Shown here: positions 35,247 through 44,356 of the stretch, in pieces
Layout of the letters: each line of letters opens with the position of its first letter
Numbering within the stretch: position 1 is the stretch's first letter
DNA from: G965115915 sp965115915
GTDB taxonomy: Bacteria > Pseudomonadota > Gammaproteobacteria > Eutrophobiales > Eutrophobiaceae
Assembly (NCBI GenBank): GCA_965115915.1
Contig: OZ220483.1
Location: forward strand, 62,001-126,000
Length of the DNA: 64,000 nucleotides
Direction: 5' to 3'
Notes under the pieces: model-generated
Told to the model about the DNA's origin: nothing
What the model saw: the letters and a program-made list of their open reading frames with translations, nothing else
Database searches by the model: none
Made by a program: the position numbers and the translations under genes

Positions 35247-37436
35247 GTGAATAGACAGGCGCACGACGAGCTTAAGGCCAAAATCTGGGAAATCGCCAAC
35301 CGACTCAGGGGACCGTACCGCCCGCCTCAATATCGGCTGGTCATGTTGCCTATGGTCGTTTTGCGGCGGCTCGACTGTGTCTTGGAGCCGACCAGGGATG
35401 CCGTTCTCAAGAAGCACAAGGAGCTTGCGGCGAAGCGGCTGCCCGAAGCGGCCATGGACCGCCTGCTTGGCAAAGCCGCCGATCCGAAACGAAAACAGCC
35501 ACTCTACAACACCCTCTACAACACCAGCCCCTACACGTTTGCCCGACTGCTCGGCGATGCCGAGAACATCGCGCCGAACCTCGCGTCATACATAAACGGA
35601 TTTTCCCCGACCGCACGGCATATTTTCGAGTGTTTCAAGTTTGCCGACCAGATCGAGAAGCTCGACGCCAGCAATCGCCTCTTCGCGGTGGTCAAGGCGA
35701 TGGCCGATATCGACCTTCATCCGAACCGGATCGACAACCTTCAGATGGGCTATCTGTTCGAGCATCTGGTGATGCGTTTCAACGAGCAGGCCAACGAGGA
35801 AGCCGGGGATCACTTCACGCCGCGCGAGGTCATTCGCCTCATGGCGAATCTGATCTACACCGGTGAACCGGATGTCTATAAGCCAAATATCTACCGAACG
35901 ATCTACGATCCGGCGTGCGGAACGGGTGGTATGCTTTCCGAATCCAAGAAACTGATTCTCGCGCAGAACGAGCGGGCGGAGCTCGCGCTCTACGGCCAGG
36001 ATTACAACGACGAGTCCTGGGCGATCTGTTGCTCGGACATGCTGATCAAGGACGAGGACACGGCCAACATTGTACTCGGCGACACGCTCGGCGATGGCAA
36101 GACCGGAGACTGTTTCGAGGGCGAACGATTCCACTACCTCATGGCCAATCCGCCTTTTGGCGTCGAATGGAAAGACCAGAAAAACGCGGTCGGACGCGAG
36201 CACAAGACCATGGGTTTTTCGGGGCGGTTTGGCGCGGGGCTGCCGGCCATCAGTGACGGCTCGCTGCTTTTTCTTCAGCACATGATTGCCAAGATGCATC
36301 CCTATCAGGAAGGCGACGAGGACCAGCCGGGATCGAAGATCGCCATCGTCTTCAATGGCTCGCCGCTGTTCTCGGGCGACGCCGGGTCGGGGCCGTCCAA
36401 CATTCGCCGCTGGGTCATCGAGAACGATTGGCTGGATGCCATCGTGGCGTTGCCGGATCAGCTTTTCTACAACACCGGCATTTTCACCTATGTCTGGCTG
36501 GTAACGAACCGCAAGCCGCTGGAGCGACGCGGTAAGGTGCAACTCATCGACGGGACTCGCTTCTTTGAGAAGATGAAGAAGAGCCTCAACAACAAGCGCA
36601 ACGAGATCACCGAAGACCAGATCCACCACCTCACCCGTGTTTATGGTAACTGCCGGGACGGGGAAACGGCTGCTGTGGTGACCAACGGCGAGACCGAGAA
36701 CCGCGTCATTTGCCGCATCTTCGAGAATCGAGAGTTCGGATTTCTCAAGGTGACGGTTGAGCGCCCGCTGCGGATGAATTTTGCGGCGACAGCGGAGCGG
36801 ATTGCGAGGCTCGACGGGCAGACCGCCTTTGCGAACCTGGCGAAGTCGAAGAAGCGGCGGGATGCGGCCACGGTCGAGCGCGAGATCGAGCGGGGGCGAG
36901 AGCGGCAGGACACTATCCGCGCCGTGCTCGCAACGCTTGAAGGCAATGGACATTACATGGACCGGGCGGCGTTTGAAGCCGATGTGATGGACGCTGCTAA
37001 ACGGGCCGGTCTCAAGATTTCGGCCCTGATCAGGAAGGCGATTTTCGCGGCCCTCGGCGAGCGCGACCCGATGGCCGAGATTTGCCGCGATGGCAAGGGC
37101 CGGCCGGAGCCTGACGGCGAGCTTCGGGACACCGAGAACATTCCCTTGCCACCCGGAACGGAATTGCCGCTGCCGATGGATTTCGGGCCGGACAAGCCCA
37201 ACGACCGTCTGGTTGAAGCCTTCCGGGACGAAATCGATGCCTACATGGTGCGCGAGGTCCTGCCCCATGTGCCGGATGCCTGGGTGGATTACGACAAAAC
37301 GAAGGTCGGCTACGAGATTCCGATCAACCGGCATTTCTATGTCTATAAGCCGCCGCGTCCGCTTGACGCGATTGAGGCGGATATTGCCGAAATCGAAGGG
37401 GAGATCGCCGGATTGCTGAAGGGGTTGGTGGGATGA
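35247..37436 (+). CDS. hsdM: type I restriction-modification methylase subunit HsdM
   Basis: 729 residues from GTG 35247, preceded by GAGGAGG at 35234-35240. N-terminal helical domain (IANRLRGPYRPPQYRLVMLPMVVLRRLD), SAM motif YDPACGTGGML near 221, catalytic NPPFGVEWK near 301, and a long C-terminal helical extension (to 729; many HsdM are about 500). Together with HsdS it methylates adenines in a bipartite site. GDHFTPREVIRLM precedes motif I as in the family. The gene overlaps hsdS by 4 bases (ATGA), and its last 50 bases are part of the duplicated unit. Confidence 0.93.
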   Translation: MNRQAHDELKAKIWEIANRLRGPYRPPQYRLVMLPMVVLRRLDCVLEPTRDAVLKKHKELAAKRLPEAAMDRLLGKAADPKRKQPLYNTLYNTSPYTFARLLGDAENIAPNLASYINGFSPTARHIFECFKFADQIEKLDASNRLFAVVKAMADIDLHPNRIDNLQMGYLFEHLVMRFNEQANEEAGDHFTPREVIRLMANLIYTGEPDVYKPNIYRTIYDPACGTGGMLSESKKLILAQNERAELALYGQDYNDESWAICCSDMLIKDEDTANIVLGDTLGDGKTGDCFEGERFHYLMANPPFGVEWKDQKNAVGREHKTMGFSGRFGAGLPAISDGSLLFLQHMIAKMHPYQEGDEDQPGSKIAIVFNGSPLFSGDAGSGPSNIRRWVIENDWLDAIVALPDQLFYNTGIFTYVWLVTNRKPLERRGKVQLIDGTRFFEKMKKSLNNKRNEITEDQIHHLTRVYGNCRDGETAAVVTNGETENRVICRIFENREFGFLKVTVERPLRMNFAATAERIARLDGQTAFANLAKSKKRRDAATVEREIERGRERQDTIRAVLATLEGNGHYMDRAAFEADVMDAAKRAGLKISALIRKAIFAALGERDPMAEICRDGKGRPEPDGELRDTENIPLPPGTELPLPMDFGPDKPNDRLVEAFRDEIDAYMVREVLPHVPDAWVDYDKTKVGYEIPINRHFYVYKPPRPLDAIEADIAEIEGEIAGLLKGLVG

Positions 37437-37945
37437 CTGAAGTCGCGTTTCTGCCGGGATGGTCATCAAAGCGCCTGAAACACCTTGCCACTTATAACGA
37501 TGAGGTTCTCGCCGAAAATACGGATGACGAAAAAGAGATCGACTACATTGAAATCTCTGGTGTTTCTCTTTCTTGCGGTATTGAAGAGATTGAGAATATG
37601 ACCTTTGGCCAAGCTCCATCGCGAGCCAGAAGAAAGGTAAGGAGTGGCGATATCCTTATCTCCACAGTTCGAACCTATCTCCGGGCAATCGCAACGGTTG
37701 ATCAGGCGTCTCCCGACCTGATTGCGTCCACTGGTTTCTGCGTTGTCCGCCCGAATGATGGTGTGGACAGTGGATTTCTCGGATGGACCGCAAAGTCAGA
37801 ACTGTTCGTAGCGGAAGTCGTAGCGCGGTCCGTTGGCGTCAGCTATCCAGCCATCAATGCCAGCGATCTTGTCACCATTGACATCTCCCTTCCCTCACTC
37901 GCTACCCAACGGCGGATTGCGCGGTTTCTGGATGAGAAGACGGCG
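37386..37945 (+). repeat. 560-bp exact direct repeat, copy 1 (hsdM end to middle of hsdS)
   Basis: Identical to 38058-38617 (offset 672). It begins in the last 51 bases of hsdM and runs through the first target-recognition half of hsdS. Identity breaks at 37946 (A) versus 38618 (C). The absence of differences indicates a very recent duplication, gene conversion or an assembly duplication. Confidence 0.92.
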
Positions 37946-38734
37946 AAGATCGACGGGCTGATCGAGAAAAAGCGGGCGCTTCTGGACCTGCTGGCCGAGA
38001 AACGTCAGGCGCTCATCACCCGCGCCGTCACCAGGGGGACCGAGCCAGACGGACACCGCCGAAATCGAAGGGGAGATCGCCGGATTGCTGAAGGGGTTGG
38101 TGGGATGACTGAAGTCGCGTTTCTGCCGGGATGGTCATCAAAGCGCCTGAAACACCTTGCCACTTATAACGATGAGGTTCTCGCCGAAAATACGGATGAC
38201 GAAAAAGAGATCGACTACATTGAAATCTCTGGTGTTTCTCTTTCTTGCGGTATTGAAGAGATTGAGAATATGACCTTTGGCCAAGCTCCATCGCGAGCCA
38301 GAAGAAAGGTAAGGAGTGGCGATATCCTTATCTCCACAGTTCGAACCTATCTCCGGGCAATCGCAACGGTTGATCAGGCGTCTCCCGACCTGATTGCGTC
38401 CACTGGTTTCTGCGTTGTCCGCCCGAATGATGGTGTGGACAGTGGATTTCTCGGATGGACCGCAAAGTCAGAACTGTTCGTAGCGGAAGTCGTAGCGCGG
38501 TCCGTTGGCGTCAGCTATCCAGCCATCAATGCCAGCGATCTTGTCACCATTGACATCTCCCTTCCCTCACTCGCTACCCAACGGCGGATTGCGCGGTTTC
38601 TGGATGAGAAGACGGCGCAGATTGACAGACTGAACGACTTGGTCATCCAGTCCGTCGACAAACTTACGGAATACCGCTCGGCCTTGATCACAGCCGCCGT
38701 CACCGGTCAGATTGGAGAATTAAATGGCGATTAA
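37433..38734 (+). CDS. hsdS: type I specificity subunit HsdS with two identical halves
   Basis: 433 residues, overlapping hsdM by 4 bases. Residues 1-171 and 225-395 are identical: each starts MTEVAFLPGWSSKRLKHLA, contains YIEISGVSL, GDILISTVRTYLRAI and ends SLPSLATQRRIARFLDEKTA. The linker after half 1 (IDGLIEKKRALLDLLAEKRQALITRAVTRG) is a normal central conserved helix. Residues about 208-224 (HRRNRRGDRRIAEGVGG) come from the copied hsdM tail read in another frame. The C-terminus (IDRLNDLVIQSVDKLTEYRSALITAAVTG) is a normal distal helix. Two equal recognition domains predict a symmetric, palindrome-like target. The subunit sets sequence specificity for both methylation and cleavage. Confidence 0.93.
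   Translation: MTEVAFLPGWSSKRLKHLATYNDEVLAENTDDEKEIDYIEISGVSLSCGIEEIENMTFGQAPSRARRKVRSGDILISTVRTYLRAIATVDQASPDLIASTGFCVVRPNDGVDSGFLGWTAKSELFVAEVVARSVGVSYPAINASDLVTIDISLPSLATQRRIARFLDEKTAKIDGLIEKKRALLDLLAEKRQALITRAVTRGTEPDGHRRNRRGDRRIAEGVGGMTEVAFLPGWSSKRLKHLATYNDEVLAENTDDEKEIDYIEISGVSLSCGIEEIENMTFGQAPSRARRKVRSGDILISTVRTYLRAIATVDQASPDLIASTGFCVVRPNDGVDSGFLGWTAKSELFVAEVVARSVGVSYPAINASDLVTIDISLPSLATQRRIARFLDEKTAQIDRLNDLVIQSVDKLTEYRSALITAAVTGQIGELNGD
38058..38617 (+). repeat. 560-bp exact direct repeat, copy 2 (second half of hsdS)
   Basis: Second copy of 37386-37945. Because the unit includes the hsdM stop and the hsdS start region, the copied hsdM tail became an out-of-frame linker and the copied hsdS start codon an internal Met. 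The junction keeps one continuous reading frame. Confidence 0.92.
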
Positions 38735-39449
38735 ATTTCACGATGGGATCGAAAAACTTCGCTGTCTTGTCAATAAGCATGGCATAAAGGGCAATTGGTC
38801 TGAAGACGGTAACGGAAAGCACACTTTCAAATCCCAACACGAGGGAATCCTCAATTACTGGTCCCACAAAGGTACGGTCCAACTCCAGGGCAAAGCAGAG
38901 CCGAAAGCTGAACTAAAGGCAATCTTTGCATCAGATGAAGCGGAACAGGGCCCGACAACTGCCACAGGGCCGAAGGACGAGAAAACAAAAATATTTATTG
39001 TCCATGGCCACGATAATACCTCGCTCGAACAGCTTGAACTCATACTGAGGCGGCTAAAGTTGGACCCGTACATTCTGCAGAACAACGACGGGGAGTCGAA
39101 GACTCTTATCGAAGCACTTGAACAACAAATATACAAGGAATCCGCCTTCGGTATTGTTCTTCTCACTCCCGACGACTTCGGTTATCCAAAGGACAAGGGG
39201 AACGAAGATCGACAGCCACGCGCTCGACAAAACGTCATCTTGGAGTTGGGTATGGTGCTAGCGTCTCTAGGGCGGGAGCGTATGGTGCTACTCAAGAAAG
39301 GCACGCTCGAAATACCGACCGATGTCGGTGGCATCATTTATTTAGAATTCAATGATCATGTGAAAGAAGTGGCAGTAAGGCTGGCGAAACGAATTAAGGG
39401 TGCGGGCATTAAGATTGACGATACACTTATTCCCTCTGCGGCTATGTAG
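38724..39449 (+). CDS. TIR-like nucleotide-binding protein, putative defence effector
   Basis: 241 residues; its start overlaps the end of hsdS by 11 bases. The C-terminal domain (about 88-225) begins KIFIVHGHDNTSLEQLELIL and contains NNDGESKTLIEALEQ, AFGIVLLTPDDFGYPKD, ARQNVILELGMVLASLGRERMVLL and PTDVGGIIYLEFND, the predicted nucleotide-binding TIR-like family (Pfam CAP12/PCTIR type). Members in other systems degrade NAD+ when triggered. The Glu in NVILELG aligns with the likely catalytic residue. The N-terminal 60 residues (GILNYWSHKGTVQLQGK) form a small accessory domain often seen with it. Placement inside an hsd operon suggests a backup abortive-infection arm. Confidence 0.8.
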   Translation: MAIKFHDGIEKLRCLVNKHGIKGNWSEDGNGKHTFKSQHEGILNYWSHKGTVQLQGKAEPKAELKAIFASDEAEQGPTTATGPKDEKTKIFIVHGHDNTSLEQLELILRRLKLDPYILQNNDGESKTLIEALEQQIYKESAFGIVLLTPDDFGYPKDKGNEDRQPRARQNVILELGMVLASLGRERMVLLKKGTLEIPTDVGGIIYLEFNDHVKEVAVRLAKRIKGAGIKIDDTLIPSAAM

Positions 39450-39548
39450 AGATGTCCGGCCACACCGAAGCGATTTCGAATGTGTTTCTCGCGTATACGC
39501 TCAGGAGCCGATTTGGTGGATAACCTTCGTGATGAGTAACATTCCAAC

Positions 39549-40706
39549 ATGACTCGAGTAGCCGTTAGTCCGGAAGTTATTTGTTGGGCTCGGGAGCGCG
39601 CTGGGTTCGGATTGGCTGACCTGCAAGGCAAGTTCCCGAGGTTGGCGGATTGGGAAAGCGGCGCTATCCAGCCCACAGTGCGACAGTTGCAAGACTTCGC
39701 CAAAGCGACGCGGGTGCCGTACGGATTTCTTTTTCTGCCGGAACCGCCGGCGATGCCTTTGCCGTTCGCAGACTTCCGCACGGTCGAAAGTCAACGCCCC
39801 CAAGGCGTCAGCCCGGAGTTGATGGACACCGTCCACCTCATGCGGCGGCGGCAGGCCTGGCTGCGGGAGGAGCGGATGGAAGCTGAAGTGGGGCCGGTGG
39901 ACTTCATCGGCGCCGCGTCGCTTGCGGACGACCCGGCAGCCATCGGCCGAGACATGCGGCGCGTGCTGGGGCTGGTTGACGGCTGGGCGCGGCGGGTGCC
40001 GACCTGGACGGCTGCCGTGGGTGAACTGCGCAAAGCTATCGAAGCAGTCGGCGTCATGGCGGTCATCAACGGCATAGTCGGCAACAACACCCATCGTAAG
40101 CTGGATGTGAACGAGTTTCGCGGCTTTGCCCTGAGCGACCCCCATGCTCCGTTGATCTTCGTCAACGGGGCTGACGCAAAATCCGCCCAGATGTTTACCC
40201 TCGCGCACGAATTGGCGCATTTGTGGCTGGGTGATGCGGGCGAAGGTTTGTCCGGCTTCAAGGGACTGCAACCGGGTGACGGAGAGGTGGAGCGATTTTG
40301 CGACCGGTCGGCGGCCGAATTCCTCGTGCCTGCTGCCGAGATTCGGACCGCCTGGCGCGGGGTTGCCGAGAGTGAAAAACCTCTGGAGAGCCTGGCCAGC
40401 CACTTCAAGGTCAGCCCGGTGGTGATCGGGCGTCGGGCCATGGATCTGGGTTTGATGGAACGCGACGAATTCTTCGAGTTCTACCACGACTATACGCAAA
40501 GGGAATACCGAAAAAAGCAAACGGGAACGGGTCGCGGAGATTTCTACAACAATCAAGACAATCGCGTGGGTCGGCTGTTTGCTTCTCACTTGATCCGGGC
40601 GGCCAGGGAGGGGCGCATCGGCTTCAAGGAGGCCTACGACCTGACCGGACTGAATGCTGGTACGTTCCAGAGATATGCCAGTAAACTCGAAATCACGCTG
40701 CCATGA
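39549..40706 (+). CDS. XRE-type HTH plus ImmA/IrrE zinc peptidase
   Basis: 385 residues. An N-terminal helix-turn-helix (WARERAGFGLADLQGKFPRLADWESGAIQPTVRQLQDFAKATRVPYGFLFL) leads to an ImmA/IrrE metallopeptidase domain with HELAHLWLGD (H220, E221, H224) and downstream FCDRSAAEFLVPA supplying the third ligand region. Such proteins cleave repressors or act as antitoxins. It overlaps the DUF4411 gene by 4 bases, a pairing known for toxin-antitoxin-like modules. The C-terminal 80 residues (GRLFASHLIRAAREGRIGFKEAYDLTGLNAGTF) resemble a second DNA-binding or substrate module. Confidence 0.88.
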   Translation: MTRVAVSPEVICWARERAGFGLADLQGKFPRLADWESGAIQPTVRQLQDFAKATRVPYGFLFLPEPPAMPLPFADFRTVESQRPQGVSPELMDTVHLMRRRQAWLREERMEAEVGPVDFIGAASLADDPAAIGRDMRRVLGLVDGWARRVPTWTAAVGELRKAIEAVGVMAVINGIVGNNTHRKLDVNEFRGFALSDPHAPLIFVNGADAKSAQMFTLAHELAHLWLGDAGEGLSGFKGLQPGDGEVERFCDRSAAEFLVPAAEIRTAWRGVAESEKPLESLASHFKVSPVVIGRRAMDLGLMERDEFFEFYHDYTQREYRKKQTGTGRGDFYNNQDNRVGRLFASHLIRAAREGRIGFKEAYDLTGLNAGTFQRYASKLEITLP

Positions 40707-41227
40707 GTTCGATACCCGACTATCTCATCGATTCCGACGTGCTGATCACGGCGAAGAATCGATACTATGCGTTTCCGATTTGTCCGGGGTTTTGGGACAG
40801 TGTCTTGCATGGCCATTCGCTTGGGCACATCCATAGCATTGATCGAGTCAGACAGGAATTGCGCCTTGGCCGCAGGGACGATGACTTGGTGCGGTGGGTT
40901 GCTCGGTCTGTACCCAAAGGCTTTTTTCTCAGCAGCGACGTTGAGGAAGTCGTCGCCGCTTTCACTCGGATCATGCTCTGGGTGACGCGCCACACACAGT
41001 ATTACGACGAGGCCAAGGCCAAGTTCGCCAGCGGAGCGGATGGCTGGCTGGTTGCTCACGGCGTGGCAAATGGAAAGACCGTTGTCACCAACGAGCAGTC
41101 ACGCCCGGAGTCGCGCAACCAGGTCAAACTGCCGGATGTCTGTAATGCCTTCTCCGTCGATTTCGAAGATACCTTCGCCATGTTGCATACGCTCGGCGTC
41201 CAGTACCACTTTTCACCAGACGTGTGA
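40703..41227 (+). CDS. DUF4411 (PIN-like) protein, putative toxin
   Basis: 174 residues, coupled to the upstream ImmA/IrrE gene by a 4-base overlap. Starts YLIDSDVLITAKNRYYAFPICPGFWD, the DUF4411 opening with the first PIN-type acidic residue; later SGADGWLVAHGVANGKTVVTNEQ and KLPDVCNAF carry the other acidic positions. PIN proteins are metal-dependent ribonucleases. Pair function as toxin-antitoxin is inferred from gene order and family. It ends 3 bases before hsdR. Confidence 0.82.
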   Translation: MSSIPDYLIDSDVLITAKNRYYAFPICPGFWDSVLHGHSLGHIHSIDRVRQELRLGRRDDDLVRWVARSVPKGFFLSSDVEEVVAAFTRIMLWVTRHTQYYDEAKAKFASGADGWLVAHGVANGKTVVTNEQSRPESRNQVKLPDVCNAFSVDFEDTFAMLHTLGVQYHFSPDV

Positions 41228-41230
41228 GCG

Positions 41231-44200
41231 ATGGCCGCGCACACGGAAAAGGCTTTTGAAGCTGCAATTGAGGCCGGGCTGAGTGGCTCCGGCGGTTATG
41301 AGACTCGGGACCCGAAGACGTATGACGAAACACTGGCCTTTTTCCCGGACGATGTTACCGGCTTCCTGAAGGAGAGCCAGCCGGCGAAATGGCAAGCGCT
41401 GCAAAAGCTCCTTGGGCCGAAGACCGCGGCAACGGTGCTGGACAGCCTGGCGAAGGAACTGGAATTCAAGGGCACGCTGCATATCCTGCGCCATGGCTTC
41501 AAATGTTACGGAAAGACTCTCCGCATGGCCTGGTTTCGCCCTAACACCTGCATGAACCCCGAGGCAGCGACGAACTACGCCAGGAATCGGCTGACGATCA
41601 CACGCCAACTCGCTTTCACTTCGGCCATGAAGAGAGCCGACGGCAAAAACCGCCGCTGCATCATCGACGTGACGCTTGCCGTCAACGGCATCCCGGTCGT
41701 GACCGCCGAACTCAAGAACCCGCTGACCGGCCAGCGCGCCGCCGATGCCATTTGCCAGTACCAGGACGAGCGCGACGAGCGCGACCTGCTCTTCGCTTTC
41801 AAGCGGCGTGCGCTGGTCCATTTTGCCGTAGACCCGGACGAGGCGTGGATGACGACGCGGCTGAAGGGCAAGGAAACGCACTTTTTGCCTTTTAACCGGG
41901 GCAACAACCACGGGGCGGGCAACTCGCCGGTCGAAGGCAACTGGAAGACCCACTACCTATGGGATGAGGTGCTGCAAGCCGACAGCCTGCTGGAGATCCT
42001 GCAACGCTTCATGCACCTCGAAGGGAAAGAAGTTCGGGTCAAGACCGACAAGGGTACGCGCACCGTGCGGCAGGAGACGATGATATTTCCGCGCTATCAC
42101 CAACTCGATGCGGTGAGGAAACTGGTCGCGCACTCCAGGGCCAACGGTGCGGGCCGGAACTACCTGATCCAGCATTCGGCCGGGTCCGGTAAGTCGAACT
42201 CGATTGCATGGCTTGCGCACCGGCTGGCCAGCCTGCACGACGAACGCGACGAGAAGGTGTTTCACTCCGTCATCGTCGTGACCGACCGGCGCGTACTCGA
42301 TCAGCAGTTACAGGACACGATCTACCAGTTCGAGCACAAAAAAGGGGTGGTCGAAAAGATCGACGAGGACACCCGGCAGCTTGCCCGAGCATTGTCCCAG
42401 GGCACGCCTATTGTCATTACGACGATCCAGAAGTTCCCCTTCATCTCGCAGGCACTCTCGACCCTTGAGCAGAAGGGGTCCGGTGTGACGATCGACACGG
42501 CGGGAAAGCGTTTCGCCGTCATTGTCGATGAGGCACACTCGTCTCAGAGCGGCGAGACCGCGACCACTCTCAGGGGTATGCTGAACAAGGACGGGATCGA
42601 GGCTGCCATTGCCGCACAGCTCTTGGATGAGGAGGACGACGGTCTCTCCGATGAGGCGAAAGCAGCCGTGCTGCGCGCTGCGCTGCGACGCGCCAGGCAA
42701 CCGAACCTTAGTTTCTTTGCCTTCACGGCCACGCCGAAATTCAAGACGAAGGTCCTGTTCGACGAGCCAGGCCTGTCTGGCGCGTCACCCTTCCACGAGT
42801 ACACCATGCGGCAAGCTATCGAGGAAGGTTTCATCATGGATGTGCTTCAGAATTACACCACCTACAAGCGCTTTTTCGGCCTGATCAAACAGATCGAGGA
42901 TGACCCCGACGTGCCTCGCAGTAAGGCGGCGAAGGTCCTTACCCGTTACCTGGAACTGCATCCGGTCAATATCGATCAGGTCGTTTCCGTCATCGTCGAG
43001 CATTTCCATCTCCATGTGAAACACGAGCTTGGTGGGCGTGCAAAGGCGATGGTGGTTACGGGCTCCCGCCTTGCCGCAGTGAAATACAAGCTGGCTTTCG
43101 ACCGCTACATCGAGGATCAAGGCTACGTCGGCATCTGTTCGCTGGTGGCTTTCTCGGGGACGGTGGAAGACCCGGACGATCCCGGATCGTCGTACACCGA
43201 GGTGGCGATGAATGACGGACTGGCCGAAAGTGAACTCCCGGAAGCCTTCGGACGCGACGATTACCGGGTTCTGCTGGTCGCGGAGAAGTATCAGACCGGC
43301 TTCGATCAGCCGTTGTTGCAGACGATGTACGTGGTGAAAAGCCTGGCCGGCGTGCAAGCGGTTCAGACTCTCTCAAGGCTTAACCGCATCGCGCCCGGCA
43401 AGTCGCGTACCTTTGTCCTCGACTTCGCTAATGAAGAAGACGAGATCTACAAGGCGTTCAAACCCTACTACGAGACGACACCTGTCGGTGAGAACGCCGA
43501 CCCGCAGCGCCTGTCGGAACTGCAACACCGCCTGCTTGAGTGGGCGATATTCACGCCCTCCGATGTGGCTGCGTTCGTCGAAGTCTGGTATTGCGCCAGG
43601 CGCCGCCACTCGGCGAGCGATCATCGTGCGATGAACGCTATCCTCGATGCCGTTGTTCAACGTTTCCAGGATCGTCGAGAGGAAGAACGAGAGGTGTTTC
43701 GCGGCCAGTTGAAAGCATACAGGAACCTCTATGCCTTCCTTTCGCAGATCATCCCGTATCAGGACAGTGATCTTGAACGGCACTACGCCTTCGTGAGGAA
43801 TCTCCTGGCGAAGCTCCCACCACCGGGTGATGGCCACGCCTTCGTTCTGGACGATGAAGTGGCGCTACAGTTCTTCCGGCTTCAGCAAATGTCCGAGCGC
43901 TCCATCAATCTCTCCGAGGGCGAGATCTATCCCCTGAAGGGACCGACCGACGTCGGCACTGCGGGTGTCAAAGACGAGGAGGTGACGCTTTCGAGCCTGA
44001 TCGACCGCCTCAACGAGCGGTTTGGAACCGATTTTACTGAAGCGGATCAGTTGTTTTTCGACCAGGTACGTGCCTCGGCGGAAAATGACGAGAACATCAC
44101 GGAGGCCGCTCGCGCCAATAACCTGTCGGACTTCGCCGCTTACCTGGATCGTGTTCTGGACGAACTGTTCATCGCACGCATGGAGGGCAACGAAGCGATC

Positions 44201-44329
44201 TTCTCGCGGGTGATGAGGGATGCCGAGTTTCGTTCAGCAGCACATGAGCATTTGGCGCGTACCATCCATGACCGCGTCCGCGAGAAGCACACCGCTGCGG
44301 TGCTGGCAATGTTTCCCAACGGTGAATGA
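41231..44329 (+). CDS. hsdR: type I restriction enzyme subunit R (HsdR)
   Basis: 1032 residues. N-terminal nuclease region includes IIDVTLAVNGIPVVTAELKNPLTGQ (the catalytic Asp...E-x-K of the PD-(D/E)XK fold). The helicase part has QHSAGSGKSNSIAWLAHRL (Walker A near 316), VIVVTDRRVLDQQLQ, VIVDEAHSSQSG (DEAH near 433) and FFAFTATPKFKT, then QTGFDQPLLQTMYVVK and QTLSRLNRIAPGK (motif VI). It translocates DNA and cuts when unmodified sites are met. It begins 3 bases after the DUF4411 gene, so hsdM, hsdS and hsdR are one operon interrupted by three extra genes. Confidence 0.95.
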   Translation: MAAHTEKAFEAAIEAGLSGSGGYETRDPKTYDETLAFFPDDVTGFLKESQPAKWQALQKLLGPKTAATVLDSLAKELEFKGTLHILRHGFKCYGKTLRMAWFRPNTCMNPEAATNYARNRLTITRQLAFTSAMKRADGKNRRCIIDVTLAVNGIPVVTAELKNPLTGQRAADAICQYQDERDERDLLFAFKRRALVHFAVDPDEAWMTTRLKGKETHFLPFNRGNNHGAGNSPVEGNWKTHYLWDEVLQADSLLEILQRFMHLEGKEVRVKTDKGTRTVRQETMIFPRYHQLDAVRKLVAHSRANGAGRNYLIQHSAGSGKSNSIAWLAHRLASLHDERDEKVFHSVIVVTDRRVLDQQLQDTIYQFEHKKGVVEKIDEDTRQLARALSQGTPIVITTIQKFPFISQALSTLEQKGSGVTIDTAGKRFAVIVDEAHSSQSGETATTLRGMLNKDGIEAAIAAQLLDEEDDGLSDEAKAAVLRAALRRARQPNLSFFAFTATPKFKTKVLFDEPGLSGASPFHEYTMRQAIEEGFIMDVLQNYTTYKRFFGLIKQIEDDPDVPRSKAAKVLTRYLELHPVNIDQVVSVIVEHFHLHVKHELGGRAKAMVVTGSRLAAVKYKLAFDRYIEDQGYVGICSLVAFSGTVEDPDDPGSSYTEVAMNDGLAESELPEAFGRDDYRVLLVAEKYQTGFDQPLLQTMYVVKSLAGVQAVQTLSRLNRIAPGKSRTFVLDFANEEDEIYKAFKPYYETTPVGENADPQRLSELQHRLLEWAIFTPSDVAAFVEVWYCARRRHSASDHRAMNAILDAVVQRFQDRREEEREVFRGQLKAYRNLYAFLSQIIPYQDSDLERHYAFVRNLLAKLPPPGDGHAFVLDDEVALQFFRLQQMSERSINLSEGEIYPLKGPTDVGTAGVKDEEVTLSSLIDRLNERFGTDFTEADQLFFDQVRASAENDENITEAARANNLSDFAAYLDRVLDELFIARMEGNEAIFSRVMRDAEFRSAAHEHLARTIHDRVREKHTAAVLAMFPNGE

Positions 44330-44356
44330 GATCGAAGTGTGCCGTAGGGGTGCTGC

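Noticed and set aside
35586..37619. A 677-codon minus-strand frame opposite hsdM
   Set aside because: Antisense shadow of hsdM and hsdS; the duplicated part reappears opposite the second hsdS half, as expected for a shadow.
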